This document shows, piece by piece, positions 42,288-49,923 of a DNA stretch of 64,000 bases (the stretch's first letter is position 1; every line of letters starts with the position of its first letter). The stretch comes from Chitinophaga agri. GTDB taxonomy: Bacteria > Bacteroidota > Bacteroidia > Chitinophagales > Chitinophagaceae. Where the stretch lies: NCBI RefSeq assembly GCF_010093065.1, contig NZ_CP048113.1, positions 6,714,001 to 6,778,000 of the forward strand, given 5' to 3'. Under the pieces are notes generated by a model, which made no database searches, had not been told where the DNA came from, and saw only the letters and a program-made list of their open reading frames with translations. The position numbers and the translations under genes are program-made.

Positions 42288-42731
42288 TTACTCATACAGC
42301 ACCTCTATCTTCGGCGTCACCAGTGTATCACTAATGTTCCCTGCATTATCCGTAATAAACACCAGGTAATGCAGACTGTCTTTCGGAATAGGCGTGTCGC
42401 CTGTCTGCGGGAAATCTGTTCCTATCAGGTGAAGAATGACTTCGGCGGTCAGATTAGTACCCTTGTGCGCTTCCACACCCGGCATATCGCGGGATTCAAA
42501 AGCGGTATCAAGCGGTTTGGTATCGTAAATGGGGGCAAAATTGAATGTATTTTCAATGTCCCCGTCCCCGTCCTTTACCTGGAAACGGACATCCATCCCG
42601 AAGGAAGAAATCACAGGGGAGGAGGAGTATGAAAGGAATGTCAGCATCGGTTTGGTGCCTATCGAATCCTTCCCGCAACCACCGCAGATGGCTGCCAGTG
42701 CAAACAGGGATAAAACGAGTGTTTTCTTCAT
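42288..42731 (-). CDS. Lipoprotein, unknown function
   Basis: A 147-residue protein from the ATG giving MKKTLVLSLFALAAICGGC. Lys-rich start, hydrophobic core and lipobox-like AICGGC give a lipidated Cys followed by GKDSIGTKP. The mature domain is beta-rich (FGMDVRFQVKDGDGDIENTF, YLVFITDNAGNISDTLVTPKIEVLYE) and looks Ig/cadherin-like, with an acidic possible Ca-binding DGDGDIE loop. An upstream in-frame start adds 20 unlikely residues. Function unknown. Confidence 0.72.
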   Translation of the reverse strand: MKKTLVLSLFALAAICGGCGKDSIGTKPMLTFLSYSSSPVISSFGMDVRFQVKDGDGDIENTFNFAPIYDTKPLDTAFESRDMPGVEAHKGTNLTAEVILHLIGTDFPQTGDTPIPKDSLHYLVFITDNAGNISDTLVTPKIEVLYE

Positions 42732-42813
42732 ATAACAAACGTACATTATTTTTTTAAGTATAGCTAATGCCTGTCGGACGAGCGGCACCACTGTGTTATA
42801 ACGTAAAATGTCG

Positions 42814-42841
42814 TTTGATTGTTACGTATACCCTAAATTTG
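42814..42841 (+). promoter_or_regulatory. Candidate promoter of the LuxE-like gene
   Basis: TAAATTTG (42834-42841) lies 20 bases before the start, with TTTG at 42814-42817. The 16-base spacer is shorter than the consensus. Confidence 0.4.
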
Positions 42842-42860
42842 TGCGTTCAAAGTAAGCGAC

Positions 42861-43844
42861 ATGAGTGGCATTAATACGGCAGCACTATTTACATTGCAGG
42901 AGCAGGACACCGAAGCGGCGGCCCTGGAACTGTTTCATTACCAGTACAGGGAGAACGACATTTACCGGGCCTATACTAACGCCCTGCGCCGGAAGCCCTC
43001 GGACATCCGCTCACTACTGGATATTCCCTTCCTTCCTATACAATTCTTTAAAACACATACAGTTACCTGCGGTGCCTTCGAGCCGGAACTGATCTTCGAA
43101 AGCAGCGGTACCACTCAGACCATCAACAGCCGCCACCTGGTAAAGGAAGCTGCTATATATGAGCAAAGCTTTCTGGCCGGTTTTGAGCGTTTTTACGGTC
43201 CGGTATCCGACTATGTCGTGGTCGGACTGCTCCCGTCCTACCTGGAAAGAAAACATTCCTCCCTCGTTTATATGGTGCAGGACATGGTGAAAAGAAGCGG
43301 CCATGCTGCCAGCGGTTTTTACCTGTATGAGCATGATAAACTGGCGGCCCACCTCCGGGAACTCGAAGCCAGCGGACAAAAAACACTGTTAATTGGTGTG
43401 ACGTTCGGATTACTGGATTTTGCCGAGAACTATCAGCTGGAACTGAACCATACGATCGTAATGGAAACCGGGGGCATGAAAGGCCGCCGGGAAGAATGGA
43501 CCCGTCAGCAGGTACACGCCTACCTGAAAGAAAGACTGGGCTGTAAGCACATCCATGCGGAATACGGAATGACGGAACTGCTGTCGCAGGCCTATTCCTA
43601 TGGTGATGGTATCTTCACCACACCACCGTGGATGAAGTTGCTCGTCCGCGATGAAAGTGATCCGTTTGAGCTGTCTGCTGCTAACGCATCCGGTGTGATC
43701 AATGTGGTTGACCTGGCGAATGTTCATTCCTGCGCATTCATTGCCACCGAAGATATTGGTAAAATACGTCCGGACGGAAGTTTTGAAGTGCTGGGGCGCC
43801 TGGATAATTCAGCCCTGAGAGGTTGCAGTCTCATGGTGAGCTAG
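42861..43844 (+). CDS. LuxE-like acyl-protein synthetase
   Basis: A 327-residue ANL-superfamily member of the LuxE/PaaK group. AMP-binding motif ESSGTTQT (about 77-84), substrate-pocket METGGMKGRREEW, HAEYGMTELLSQAY (YGMTE motif) and the C-terminal TEDIGKIRPDGSFEVLGRLDN (motif with the nucleotide-binding Asp and Arg). LuxE enzymes activate a fatty acid with ATP and transfer it to a Cys of themselves. Here no luxC or luxD homologue is nearby, so the product may be used differently. In Bacteroidota such genes are usually listed only as acyl transferase. It converges with an unknown gene 4 bases away. Confidence 0.78.
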   Translation: MSGINTAALFTLQEQDTEAAALELFHYQYRENDIYRAYTNALRRKPSDIRSLLDIPFLPIQFFKTHTVTCGAFEPELIFESSGTTQTINSRHLVKEAAIYEQSFLAGFERFYGPVSDYVVVGLLPSYLERKHSSLVYMVQDMVKRSGHAASGFYLYEHDKLAAHLRELEASGQKTLLIGVTFGLLDFAENYQLELNHTIVMETGGMKGRREEWTRQQVHAYLKERLGCKHIHAEYGMTELLSQAYSYGDGIFTTPPWMKLLVRDESDPFELSAANASGVINVVDLANVHSCAFIATEDIGKIRPDGSFEVLGRLDNSALRGCSLMVS

Positions 43845-43848
43845 GCAC

Positions 43849-44547
43849 TTATAAACGTGCCTGCTCCAGTAACTGTTCCAGCTGCTCAGGATGTTGACTC
43901 ATGGCAGTCAGTTCGGACATATAAGGGAAACTACGATGGTCCATACCGAATTTGCCCATCAGGTAGGAGTCCAGCGCATCCGTATGCTGCGGCTGTTCGA
44001 GAAAACTGCGCAGAAAATACAGGAAATGCTGCCGTTCTTTTTCTATGATCAGTGTAATGGCGATCTTTTCTTTTAGCGGGTCCTGCGGTACTTTCCGGAA
44101 CAGGTGTAGTAACTGTCTGAACTGCTCTTCCGTTAGTGCTTCATAGTGCACAGGCAGAAAATCAAAGCAAAAAAACTCTACTGCAAAGTCGTCCATAATA
44201 CCAGCGCTGAGCTGGTCTTCCGCTATTGTATACCAGGTGGCCCAGTCGAGCAGTTCCTGCACGCTGATGTCGCCACGGAGTAATGCTTCCAGGTGATGGA
44301 TGAGACCATTTCTGGTAGGAACGGTACCTGAAGTGTGTTGCATGCTGTCCACGATATCTGCATAAAAGGCATCATTCATCTGATGCGCAGCGGCTGTTAA
44401 AAACCGGCTGACCTCATTATACCGCGCAGGAGGAAGAAGATCTGCTGTTTCAGCAAGAATTTCGGGCTTAGTTTTATGGCCCTGAAGATATGCTTTGATC
44501 AGAGATATAAAATAGGTGGAGGCGATATAAGGCACCTTATCCTTCAT
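43849..44547 (-). CDS. Hypothetical cytoplasmic protein
   Basis: A 232-residue, all-helical soluble protein. No signal, no membrane helix. It has two repeated-looking helical parts (LIKAYLQGHKTKPEILAETADLL and LDWATWYTIAEDQLSAG) and a Gln/Leu-rich C-terminus (MSQHPEQLEQLLEQARL). I do not recognise a family. Its stop is 4 bases from the convergent LuxE-like gene. Confidence 0.6.
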   Translation of the reverse strand: MKDKVPYIASTYFISLIKAYLQGHKTKPEILAETADLLPPARYNEVSRFLTAAAHQMNDAFYADIVDSMQHTSGTVPTRNGLIHHLEALLRGDISVQELLDWATWYTIAEDQLSAGIMDDFAVEFFCFDFLPVHYEALTEEQFRQLLHLFRKVPQDPLKEKIAITLIIEKERQHFLYFLRSFLEQPQHTDALDSYLMGKFGMDHRSFPYMSELTAMSQHPEQLEQLLEQARL

Positions 44548-44915
44548 ACTTACAGGTTTTGTCTTTAAGTCTCTTGAATAGCGCTATGTGCTGCATTTGG
44601 CAAAAATTGATAGGGATAGTTGGCATTGGATCTATATCTGAAAGTTACCACTAAAATCCGGGAAAACCAGCGCAATATTAGAAAAGGGAATGTATTGCGC
44701 TGGAAATTCAATCATCTCCGATGTATTTCCCATAGAAATGGCAACGACAGATATGACAGTGGAGGATGACCGCAGTAGCATATAATTGCCTGTCATCATG
44801 ATGTGCCATCACCGTTCCGGTTACCTGCACTTACCTCATCCGTTCCTGCTGGCATGGTTTTGGGGCCGTAATGTATAGAGTACACGTCATTTTTAAACCA
44901 TAAAAATTTACAGTT
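44548..44915. other. Divergent intergenic region with inverted repeat
   Basis: No gene seen. It contains an 11-bp perfect inverted repeat, CCAGCGCAATA (44667-44677) and TATTGCGCTGG (44693-44703), separated by 15 bases, 120 bases upstream of the minus-strand gene and about 210 upstream of the small rightward gene. Confidence 0.5.
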
Positions 44916-45125
44916 ATGGCAGTAAGAGACAGATCGATCGGTAGTACCGGCCTGGAACAGGGAGGCCCTAATTTAGGGAACGATTATAGCCGCGATATTA
45001 CCCGTGAAAAAACAGCAGACGATACCCTGAAAGTGGTCATACCCAAAGATAAAAATAAGGAAGAACCGTCTGACAAGAATAAAGAAGAGAACGAATCCGA
45101 AAAAGACACGCACAGTAACAGATGA
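44916..45125 (+). CDS. Small, highly charged protein, unknown function
   Basis: A 69-residue protein. The C-terminal half is nearly all Lys, Glu, Asp, Ser and Asn (PKDKNKEEPSDKNKEENE), predicted disordered. The N-terminus (MAVRDRSIGSTGLEQGGPN) is unremarkable. It is plausible as a stress-type disordered protein, but low complexity makes the call uncertain. A terminator-like hairpin follows. Confidence 0.5.
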   Translation: MAVRDRSIGSTGLEQGGPNLGNDYSRDITREKTADDTLKVVIPKDKNKEEPSDKNKEENESEKDTHSNR

Positions 45126-45516
45126 CAATGGGTTAAACTATATACAGCTTGTTCCAAATTCAGATATAGTTTAAGCAATAGAAAAGTAATCATCTGTACT
45201 CATAGAAGGCATAGGTTTTCCTATGCCTTTTCACTTGCGGTAGAGATCGCTACTACATTGAGTACTAATTGAATAAAGGAGTTAAATTTTATAAAAAGTC
45301 TTATATTATATTAAAACATATTGTATCTTTAGACTACTGGGAATGCAAACTCAAAGCAAGCCATTAATTTAATTAACGGAGGATGCTCCATATCCTCCTC
45401 ACCATACCTGTGAATTAAATCAGACTACTAGCTGGGCGCTTTTTCCATGTCCATTGGAATTGCTAATCACAAGAACAAGACGAAGATTTATTGACCGTGT
45501 TCTAACTAATATTCCT
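45126..45516. other. Intergenic region before the T9SS cargo gene
   Basis: No gene seen. It contains the terminator at 45206-45229, a TATCTTTA box at 45324-45331 (near -7 consensus) and a hairpin GGAGGAT-GCTCCAT-ATCCTCC (45378-45398) in the probable leader. Confidence 0.4.
45206..45229 (+). terminator. Terminator after the small charged gene
   Basis: AAGGCATAGG / CCTATGCCTT around a TTTT loop, with a short T-run after it. Confidence 0.7.
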
Positions 45517-47121
45517 ATGATTTTAACTAACCAAGCCGGCCACACCCGGCTAATGGGAAAACCATGTTGTTATCTCACGTATCCCGCTATCCGGATATGT
45601 GTACTATGTACGATCCTGTTGTTGAGCTGTCTGTTGAATGTAGCATCTGCACAGCATCTTACTTTGCGAAATTCCTCTCTGGAGGGAAAACCCGGTATCA
45701 AAGTAGCACCCACAGGCTGGCGTGTTGCGGCCAATACACCAGATGTACTACCGGGCGTAATGGGCGTGTTTAAAATAGCCAATGCAGGGAACACTTTTGT
45801 GGGCCTGCAGGCCGGACCTGTATACCGTGAAGGTATCGAACAGGAACTGACTGAACCATTGACAGCAGACAGGACATACAGCATGTCCTTCGATCTTGCT
45901 TTCAATGAAATGTACGGCCACAAACACTGCTATGGCAACCTGGCTATCTTCGGTGGCGGCGCTCCCGGCGATACCGCCGAACGACTATGGACATCCGGTA
46001 GTTTTACTGACACGACCTGGCACCGGTGGAATGCCATATTCACCCCTAAACAAACACATAAATACATTTCATTTTATGCCTACCCGGCCGAGAACTGCCC
46101 TATCAGCGGTTACGGCGTACTGGTGTTTATGGACAACCTGTCTACTATCAGACAGATCCTGCGTACGCAGCTGACAGCTACTACTTCCTGTAAGAACACG
46201 AGTACCGGTACCGTGCAGGTAAAAGTAAGCGGAGGTGCGGAGCCTTATACGTACCTGTGGACGCCGGGCAACTATACAACACCTGAAGTATCCGGCCTGC
46301 CTGCGGGTCAGTATAACGTGACTGTTACGGCTGCGAATGGTGTCACCTCCAAAGGTGCGATCACGGTTGCTGCATCTGACCTGGCAGCCGATACAAATGT
46401 GACGATATCCAGGTGTGCCGGTGATAACGAAAATGAAATTGCACTTAACATCACCGGCGGTTTACCACCCTATGAGCTGACGATGAACGGTGTACTAACG
46501 GAAACGACTACATTTAAAAATGTACGGCCGGGAAATTATGTGTTCGTGTTGAGAGATCAGCAGGTATGTGCGGATACTTTCAACGTGATGATCAAAGAAC
46601 CTGCGCCTCTTTTTATACAACAGGTGACTCCGGAAAACTGTAGCTGTATTGAAGTCAATGACGGCAGCATTAAATGGGATGTAGCAGGAGGCACCCGTCC
46701 GTATCAGTACCGCGTGAATGGAGATACCTGGCAGCCCGATAGTATACAACGTAATCTGAAAGCAGGTAGTTACCACTATGAAGTAGCAGATGCGAATGGT
46801 TGTATAGATGGCGGACATACCGTTATCTCGTCTCCTCATCAGAACTGCTTCGTGATGATGCCTTCTGCATTTAGCCCTAACGGTGATGGAAATAATGATC
46901 TGTTCCGTCCCAGGGTATACGATGCGATCACTCACTACAAACTAACCGTCTATAACCGGTGGGGTAGCCTTGTTTTTCAGACCAACGACCCCAAGATAGG
47001 GTGGGACGGATATTGCCGTGGTGTACCGCAAACCCCGCAGGCGTTTATCTATGTCTGTACTTTTGTTACCAGTAAGGGTGACCAGCGGGAATATACCGGC
47101 TCACTGGTGCTGGTAAAGTGA
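45517..47121 (+). CDS. Secreted protein with gliding-motility/T9SS C-terminal domain
   Basis: A ~534-residue protein from the ATG giving MILTNQAG. A later ATG (MGKPCC, 45553) is equally possible. A signal segment follows (CVLCTILLLSCLLNVASAQ). Then a beta-sandwich domain (about 55-215, FYAYPAENCPISGYGVLVFMDN) and SprB-type repeats (SCKNTSTGTVQVKVSGGAEPYTY, then EALNIT-type and SCIEVNDGSIKWDVAGGTRPY). The C-terminal CHU_C domain begins MPSAFSPNGDGNNDLF and has LTVYNRWGSLVFQ. That domain is the type B sorting signal for the type IX secretion system, so the protein is secreted to or beyond the cell surface. Ligand unknown. Confidence 0.88.
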   Translation: MILTNQAGHTRLMGKPCCYLTYPAIRICVLCTILLLSCLLNVASAQHLTLRNSSLEGKPGIKVAPTGWRVAANTPDVLPGVMGVFKIANAGNTFVGLQAGPVYREGIEQELTEPLTADRTYSMSFDLAFNEMYGHKHCYGNLAIFGGGAPGDTAERLWTSGSFTDTTWHRWNAIFTPKQTHKYISFYAYPAENCPISGYGVLVFMDNLSTIRQILRTQLTATTSCKNTSTGTVQVKVSGGAEPYTYLWTPGNYTTPEVSGLPAGQYNVTVTAANGVTSKGAITVAASDLAADTNVTISRCAGDNENEIALNITGGLPPYELTMNGVLTETTTFKNVRPGNYVFVLRDQQVCADTFNVMIKEPAPLFIQQVTPENCSCIEVNDGSIKWDVAGGTRPYQYRVNGDTWQPDSIQRNLKAGSYHYEVADANGCIDGGHTVISSPHQNCFVMMPSAFSPNGDGNNDLFRPRVYDAITHYKLTVYNRWGSLVFQTNDPKIGWDGYCRGVPQTPQAFIYVCTFVTSKGDQREYTGSLVLVK

Positions 47122-47221
47122 TAAAAAGCATACGAATCCTATATCCAACCGTTTTCGTTTTTCAGCAGCGGGTGCGGTCAGCTTCACCATCAACCAGAAT
47201 GCCCCTCTTTTTTCAGGCAAA

Positions 47222-47273
47222 GGTGACGAAACCCATTAACGTGGTGACAAAACCGGTTTTTAGGGTGACGAAA
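47222..47273. repeat. Three direct repeats with 21-bp period
   Basis: GGTGACGAAA at 47222, GGTGACAAAA at 47243 and GGTGACGAAA at 47264. The period is exactly 21 bp, i.e. two helical turns, so all copies face the same side of the DNA. Such spacing is known for LytTR-type and other dimer sites. Confidence 0.75.
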
Positions 47274-47328
47274 TTTTTTTTGACAACTATCCGCACTTAT
47301 TTTCGGATATTCTGATGTAAGCTTTTAG

Positions 47329-47412
47329 TATTCATCAGGTAAGCTTTCTCTTACGTTTCTCTTACGTTTTAAAACGTAAGAGAAACGTAAGAGAAAGCTT
47401 ACCTGATGAATA
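47329..47412. repeat. 84-bp perfect spacer-less palindrome
   Basis: The first 42 bases (from TATTCATCAGGTAAGCTTTC) are the exact reverse complement of the last 42, with no loop between. Each arm contains an 11-bp direct repeat TCTCTTACGTT in two tandem copies, ending TTTT|AAAA at the centre. It is situated between convergent genes, about 208 bases after one stop and 110 before the other. No T-run follows either arm, so it is not a standard intrinsic terminator. Confidence 0.9.
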
Positions 47413-47522
47413 ACTGTCTTAATACAGAAAAACTTTACAGTTCTATTGTGGAAGATCAGGATTGACTTTACAGGTACACTAGTCGTTAGCTGGTCTTGCA
47501 CGAACAACAGTACATTGCCGCC

Positions 47523-47897
47523 TTACCCTTTCCCGGCTAACGCCCGCTTTATTTCTTCATGGAGATGTGCAAATACGAATGGCTTTGAAAGATATCCTGC
47601 GGCGCCTTTCTGCATAATTGCATCTATTTCAGCTTCCTGGTTTTTGGCGCTGGCGATCAGCACCGGGATATGACAAAGGTCAGTATGTTCCCGGAATTTG
47701 TCCAGCAGTTCATATCCGTTCAATACGGGCATATATATGTCACTGATAACCAGGTCGGGGAGGTGTCTGATGGCCATGGAAAGACCTTCTTCTCCGTTGC
47801 TGGCAGTGTAAACGGTATAGTCGTGTAGTTCGAGCAGACTTTTAAGCGTGTCCAGAAGTCCGGCTCTGTCTTCAATCAAAAGAATACTGGTGTTCAT
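47523..47897 (-). CDS. Single-domain response regulator (receiver protein)
   Basis: A 124-residue CheY-like receiver. The acidic pocket (EDRAG at 9-13), phospho-acceptor Asp in VISDIYMPVLNG (about residue 53), Ser in LIASAKN and Lys in YLSKPF are present. No output domain. It follows a histidine kinase gene by 9 bases and is presumably its partner. Signal output would be by protein contact. Confidence 0.92.
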   Translation of the reverse strand: MNTSILLIEDRAGLLDTLKSLLELHDYTVYTASNGEEGLSMAIRHLPDLVISDIYMPVLNGYELLDKFREHTDLCHIPVLIASAKNQEAEIDAIMQKGAAGYLSKPFVFAHLHEEIKRALAGKG

Positions 47898-47906
47898 GCG
47901 AAAATT

Positions 47907-48635
47907 TTACTGACAGGTATCAGGATACCTGAAGGCAAGTGTAAAAACCGTGCCCTTATCCGGGTGGCTGCTCACGGAGATCTCTCCATCGTTGGCTTTT
48001 GCGAATGTTTTCACGATGCTTAATCCCAGTCCGGTACCCGGAATGCCATTCGTATTACTACCCCGGAAATAAGGCTGGAAAAGGTGTGGAAGGTCTTCTG
48101 CCGGTATACCGATGCCATCATCCGTAATGGTGATAACAGCCGCATTGTCCTGGTAGTCCAGGTGAACGGCCGGAGACGCCTTTCTGGAATACTTGAAGGC
48201 ATTGCTGATCAGGTTAGAGAGGATGCGTTCTACCTGCACGCTGCTGATACACAGTTTACGGGGCGTGCCGGTGATGGTGAGCAGGAGTTCCCGCGACTCG
48301 TCCGGCAGGTTGCGATACTGCTCTTTTAAGGGAAGCAGCAGGTCGGCGAGGTCGGTCATCTCCTTATGGCTGGTGATGTTTCCTGAGAGTATATTATTGA
48401 CTGTCAGCATCTCATCGACCATGCTATTCAACGAAAAGATTTCGGAAGTGATCCTGGAGAGTTGTTTCTCGTAGAATGCATTCATGTGCTGGTCTTTCTG
48501 CAGCTTCAGTGAAAGCAGATCGACGACAGACGTAATGGTGGCCAGTGGCGTCTTAAACTCGTGTGCAGCGATAGCGATGACATTACTGGCATTGGTGACA
48601 AGTTCACTGTCCCCGGAGCGGTTAGTGGAGTCCAT
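47907..48635 (-). CDS. Soluble histidine kinase without sensor domain
   Basis: A 242-residue kinase consisting of dimerisation/phospho-acceptor and ATPase domains only. H-box IAAHEFKTPLATI (His25), N-box RILSNLISNAFKYSR, G1 DDGIGIPAEDLPHLFQPYFRG and G2 GTGLGLSIVKTFA are present. There is no membrane helix and only about 20 residues precede the H-box, so input must come from a partner protein. It is co-transcribed with the single-domain receiver gene and divergent from the exopolysaccharide locus. Confidence 0.92.
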   Translation of the reverse strand: MDSTNRSGDSELVTNASNVIAIAAHEFKTPLATITSVVDLLSLKLQKDQHMNAFYEKQLSRITSEIFSLNSMVDEMLTVNNILSGNITSHKEMTDLADLLLPLKEQYRNLPDESRELLLTITGTPRKLCISSVQVERILSNLISNAFKYSRKASPAVHLDYQDNAAVITITDDGIGIPAEDLPHLFQPYFRGSNTNGIPGTGLGLSIVKTFAKANDGEISVSSHPDKGTVFTLAFRYPDTCQ

Positions 48636-49074
48636 TGTTCTATACTTTTAATGATTGCCGGCGTCTAAATTTATAGGATAATAAGCTCAACAATATGTAG
48701 ATAATCTCCACATATGCGGAGTACACAGTTTTTCAACAGTTAAGCGGCAAATTACTCAATAAAGGGATAATTATGCACCGGTCTGACTGAGTATTTAATT
48801 TAAAAACGTATTTTCACCAAAGCAGTGACACGTATTGTGAATATCGAGAAAAGTTAACCGAAAGATCATATATAAAAAAATCCAATAGATTAATAATTAG
48901 ACTATTAGAAAAGGACGTAAATCAACCTCAATCTTTATATAGCTCGTTCTCAACGAGTTGCAAATTACCTTTATAAATTCTCGTTTTTGGAATTATTTTT
49001 GCAAGACCAAGCCATATTTATATGCCATATTTTTTTATTGAATCAATTATAAACCTTGCTAACTTTTTACCCCT
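48636..49074. other. Divergent regulatory region, histidine kinase / exopolysaccharide locus
   Basis: 439 AT-rich bases without a gene. It contains an inverted repeat CTCGTT-CTC-AACGAG (48943-48957) and the TATTTTTG box (48994-49001) serving the response regulator gene. Confidence 0.45.
48994..49001 (+). promoter_or_regulatory. Candidate -7 box of the response regulator gene
   Basis: TATTTTTG matches TAnnTTTG, 73 bases before the start codon. A matching -33 element was not found. Confidence 0.4.
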
Positions 49075-49779
49075 ATGATCAATATTGGAATTATAGAAGA
49101 TAATTATTTCCAGTTGAACAATTACAAGGAGTTTTTAGAAGATTTTCAGGAGTGTAAGGTGGTATTTGCTTGTAAGTCGATGGAGGAGTTCAGAGCCCTT
49201 CCATTTAAGGAGACAGAGGTGAATGTAATACTACTGGATATTTCATTGCCAGGGGAATCAGGCATACAGGGTATGCAGGAACTGAAGCGTATTTACCCCG
49301 AGGCAAAACTCATCGTCTTGTCAGGTCACGATGGGAAACATTACGTAATTGAGTCGATCCGTCAGGGTGCGAGTGGTTATATAATTAAGACCAGCCGCTT
49401 AATGGAGATCTACCATTCAATTATGGATGCCGTAAGTGAGGGAGGTACACTGTCTCCCAAAGCTGCTCATTTGCTGATCAACTATATCGCCAAGGACCCC
49501 CTGGAGGATATAAAACATAAGCTTACAAAAAGGGAATATGAGCTTCTTACGTTACTAAAAGAAGGTTACTCATATAAGGAGATGGCAGAGAAGCTTTTTG
49601 TGACAGTCTTCACCGTGAACCAACACCTGAAGAAAATTTATCAAAAACTTAATGTTGCCACCAAATCAGAACTAATTTCAAAAATCTGGTCAAATAGTTT
49701 GTATTCTTTCTTTTTAATTACGAATTCTTGGATTTTTTTTCGAATGCTTTCATTTGAGAATGTGATCCCTTTCATATAA
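49075..49779 (+). CDS. NarL/LuxR-type response regulator
   Basis: A 234-residue regulator. Receiver: IIEDNYFQ, phospho-acceptor Asp in ILLDISLPGESG (about residue 60), and YIIKTS. A LuxR-type DNA-binding domain follows (about 145-205; LTKREYELLTLLKEGYSYKEMAEKLFVTVFTVNQHLKKIYQKLNV). The frame then continues about 27 residues beyond the usual end with a hydrophobic, aromatic tail (SLYSFFLITNSWIFFRML). It stands first in the exopolysaccharide locus and is the natural candidate activator of it. No kinase gene is on the same strand nearby; the divergent soluble kinase may be unrelated. Confidence 0.88.
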   Translation: MINIGIIEDNYFQLNNYKEFLEDFQECKVVFACKSMEEFRALPFKETEVNVILLDISLPGESGIQGMQELKRIYPEAKLIVLSGHDGKHYVIESIRQGASGYIIKTSRLMEIYHSIMDAVSEGGTLSPKAAHLLINYIAKDPLEDIKHKLTKREYELLTLLKEGYSYKEMAEKLFVTVFTVNQHLKKIYQKLNVATKSELISKIWSNSLYSFFLITNSWIFFRMLSFENVIPFI

Positions 49780-49806
49780 AAAATGCTACTTGATTCAGTA
49801 GGCACG

Positions 49807-49836
49807 TTTGTGTCATAAGTGCGTTTTTTACTTTAT
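49807..49836 (+). promoter_or_regulatory. Candidate promoter of the exopolysaccharide operon
   Basis: TTTG (49807-49810), 18 bases, then TACTTTAT (49829-49836), one base off consensus, about 90 bases before the wza-like start. Confidence 0.3.
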
Positions 49837-49923
49837 TTAGTAGTAGTGATCACGATAGGTATAAACTAATATTGTATCACGGAAAGCGCGGAAGAAAAAC
49901 CTTTAAATATTCAAAACGGTAAG

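Larger units (their letters stand above)
47122..47522. other. Convergent intergenic region with direct repeats and giant palindrome
   Basis: 401 bases between the T9SS cargo gene and the receiver gene. The region contains three 21-bp-spaced direct repeats (47222-47273) and the 84-bp palindrome (47329-47412), described separately. A short frame starting at GTG 47118 spans it but is not considered a gene. Confidence 0.6.

Noticed and set aside
47118..47315. 65-codon frame overlapping the end of the T9SS cargo gene
   Set aside because: GTG start, no leader, basic/hydrophobic composition; the repeated VTK residues arise from the DNA-level 21-bp repeats. Kept as an alternative in the finding only.
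47300..47420. Palindrome as an ordinary intrinsic terminator
   Set aside because: Arms of 42 bp with no loop and no T-run after either arm do not fit a standard terminator, although some role in transcript ending remains possible.
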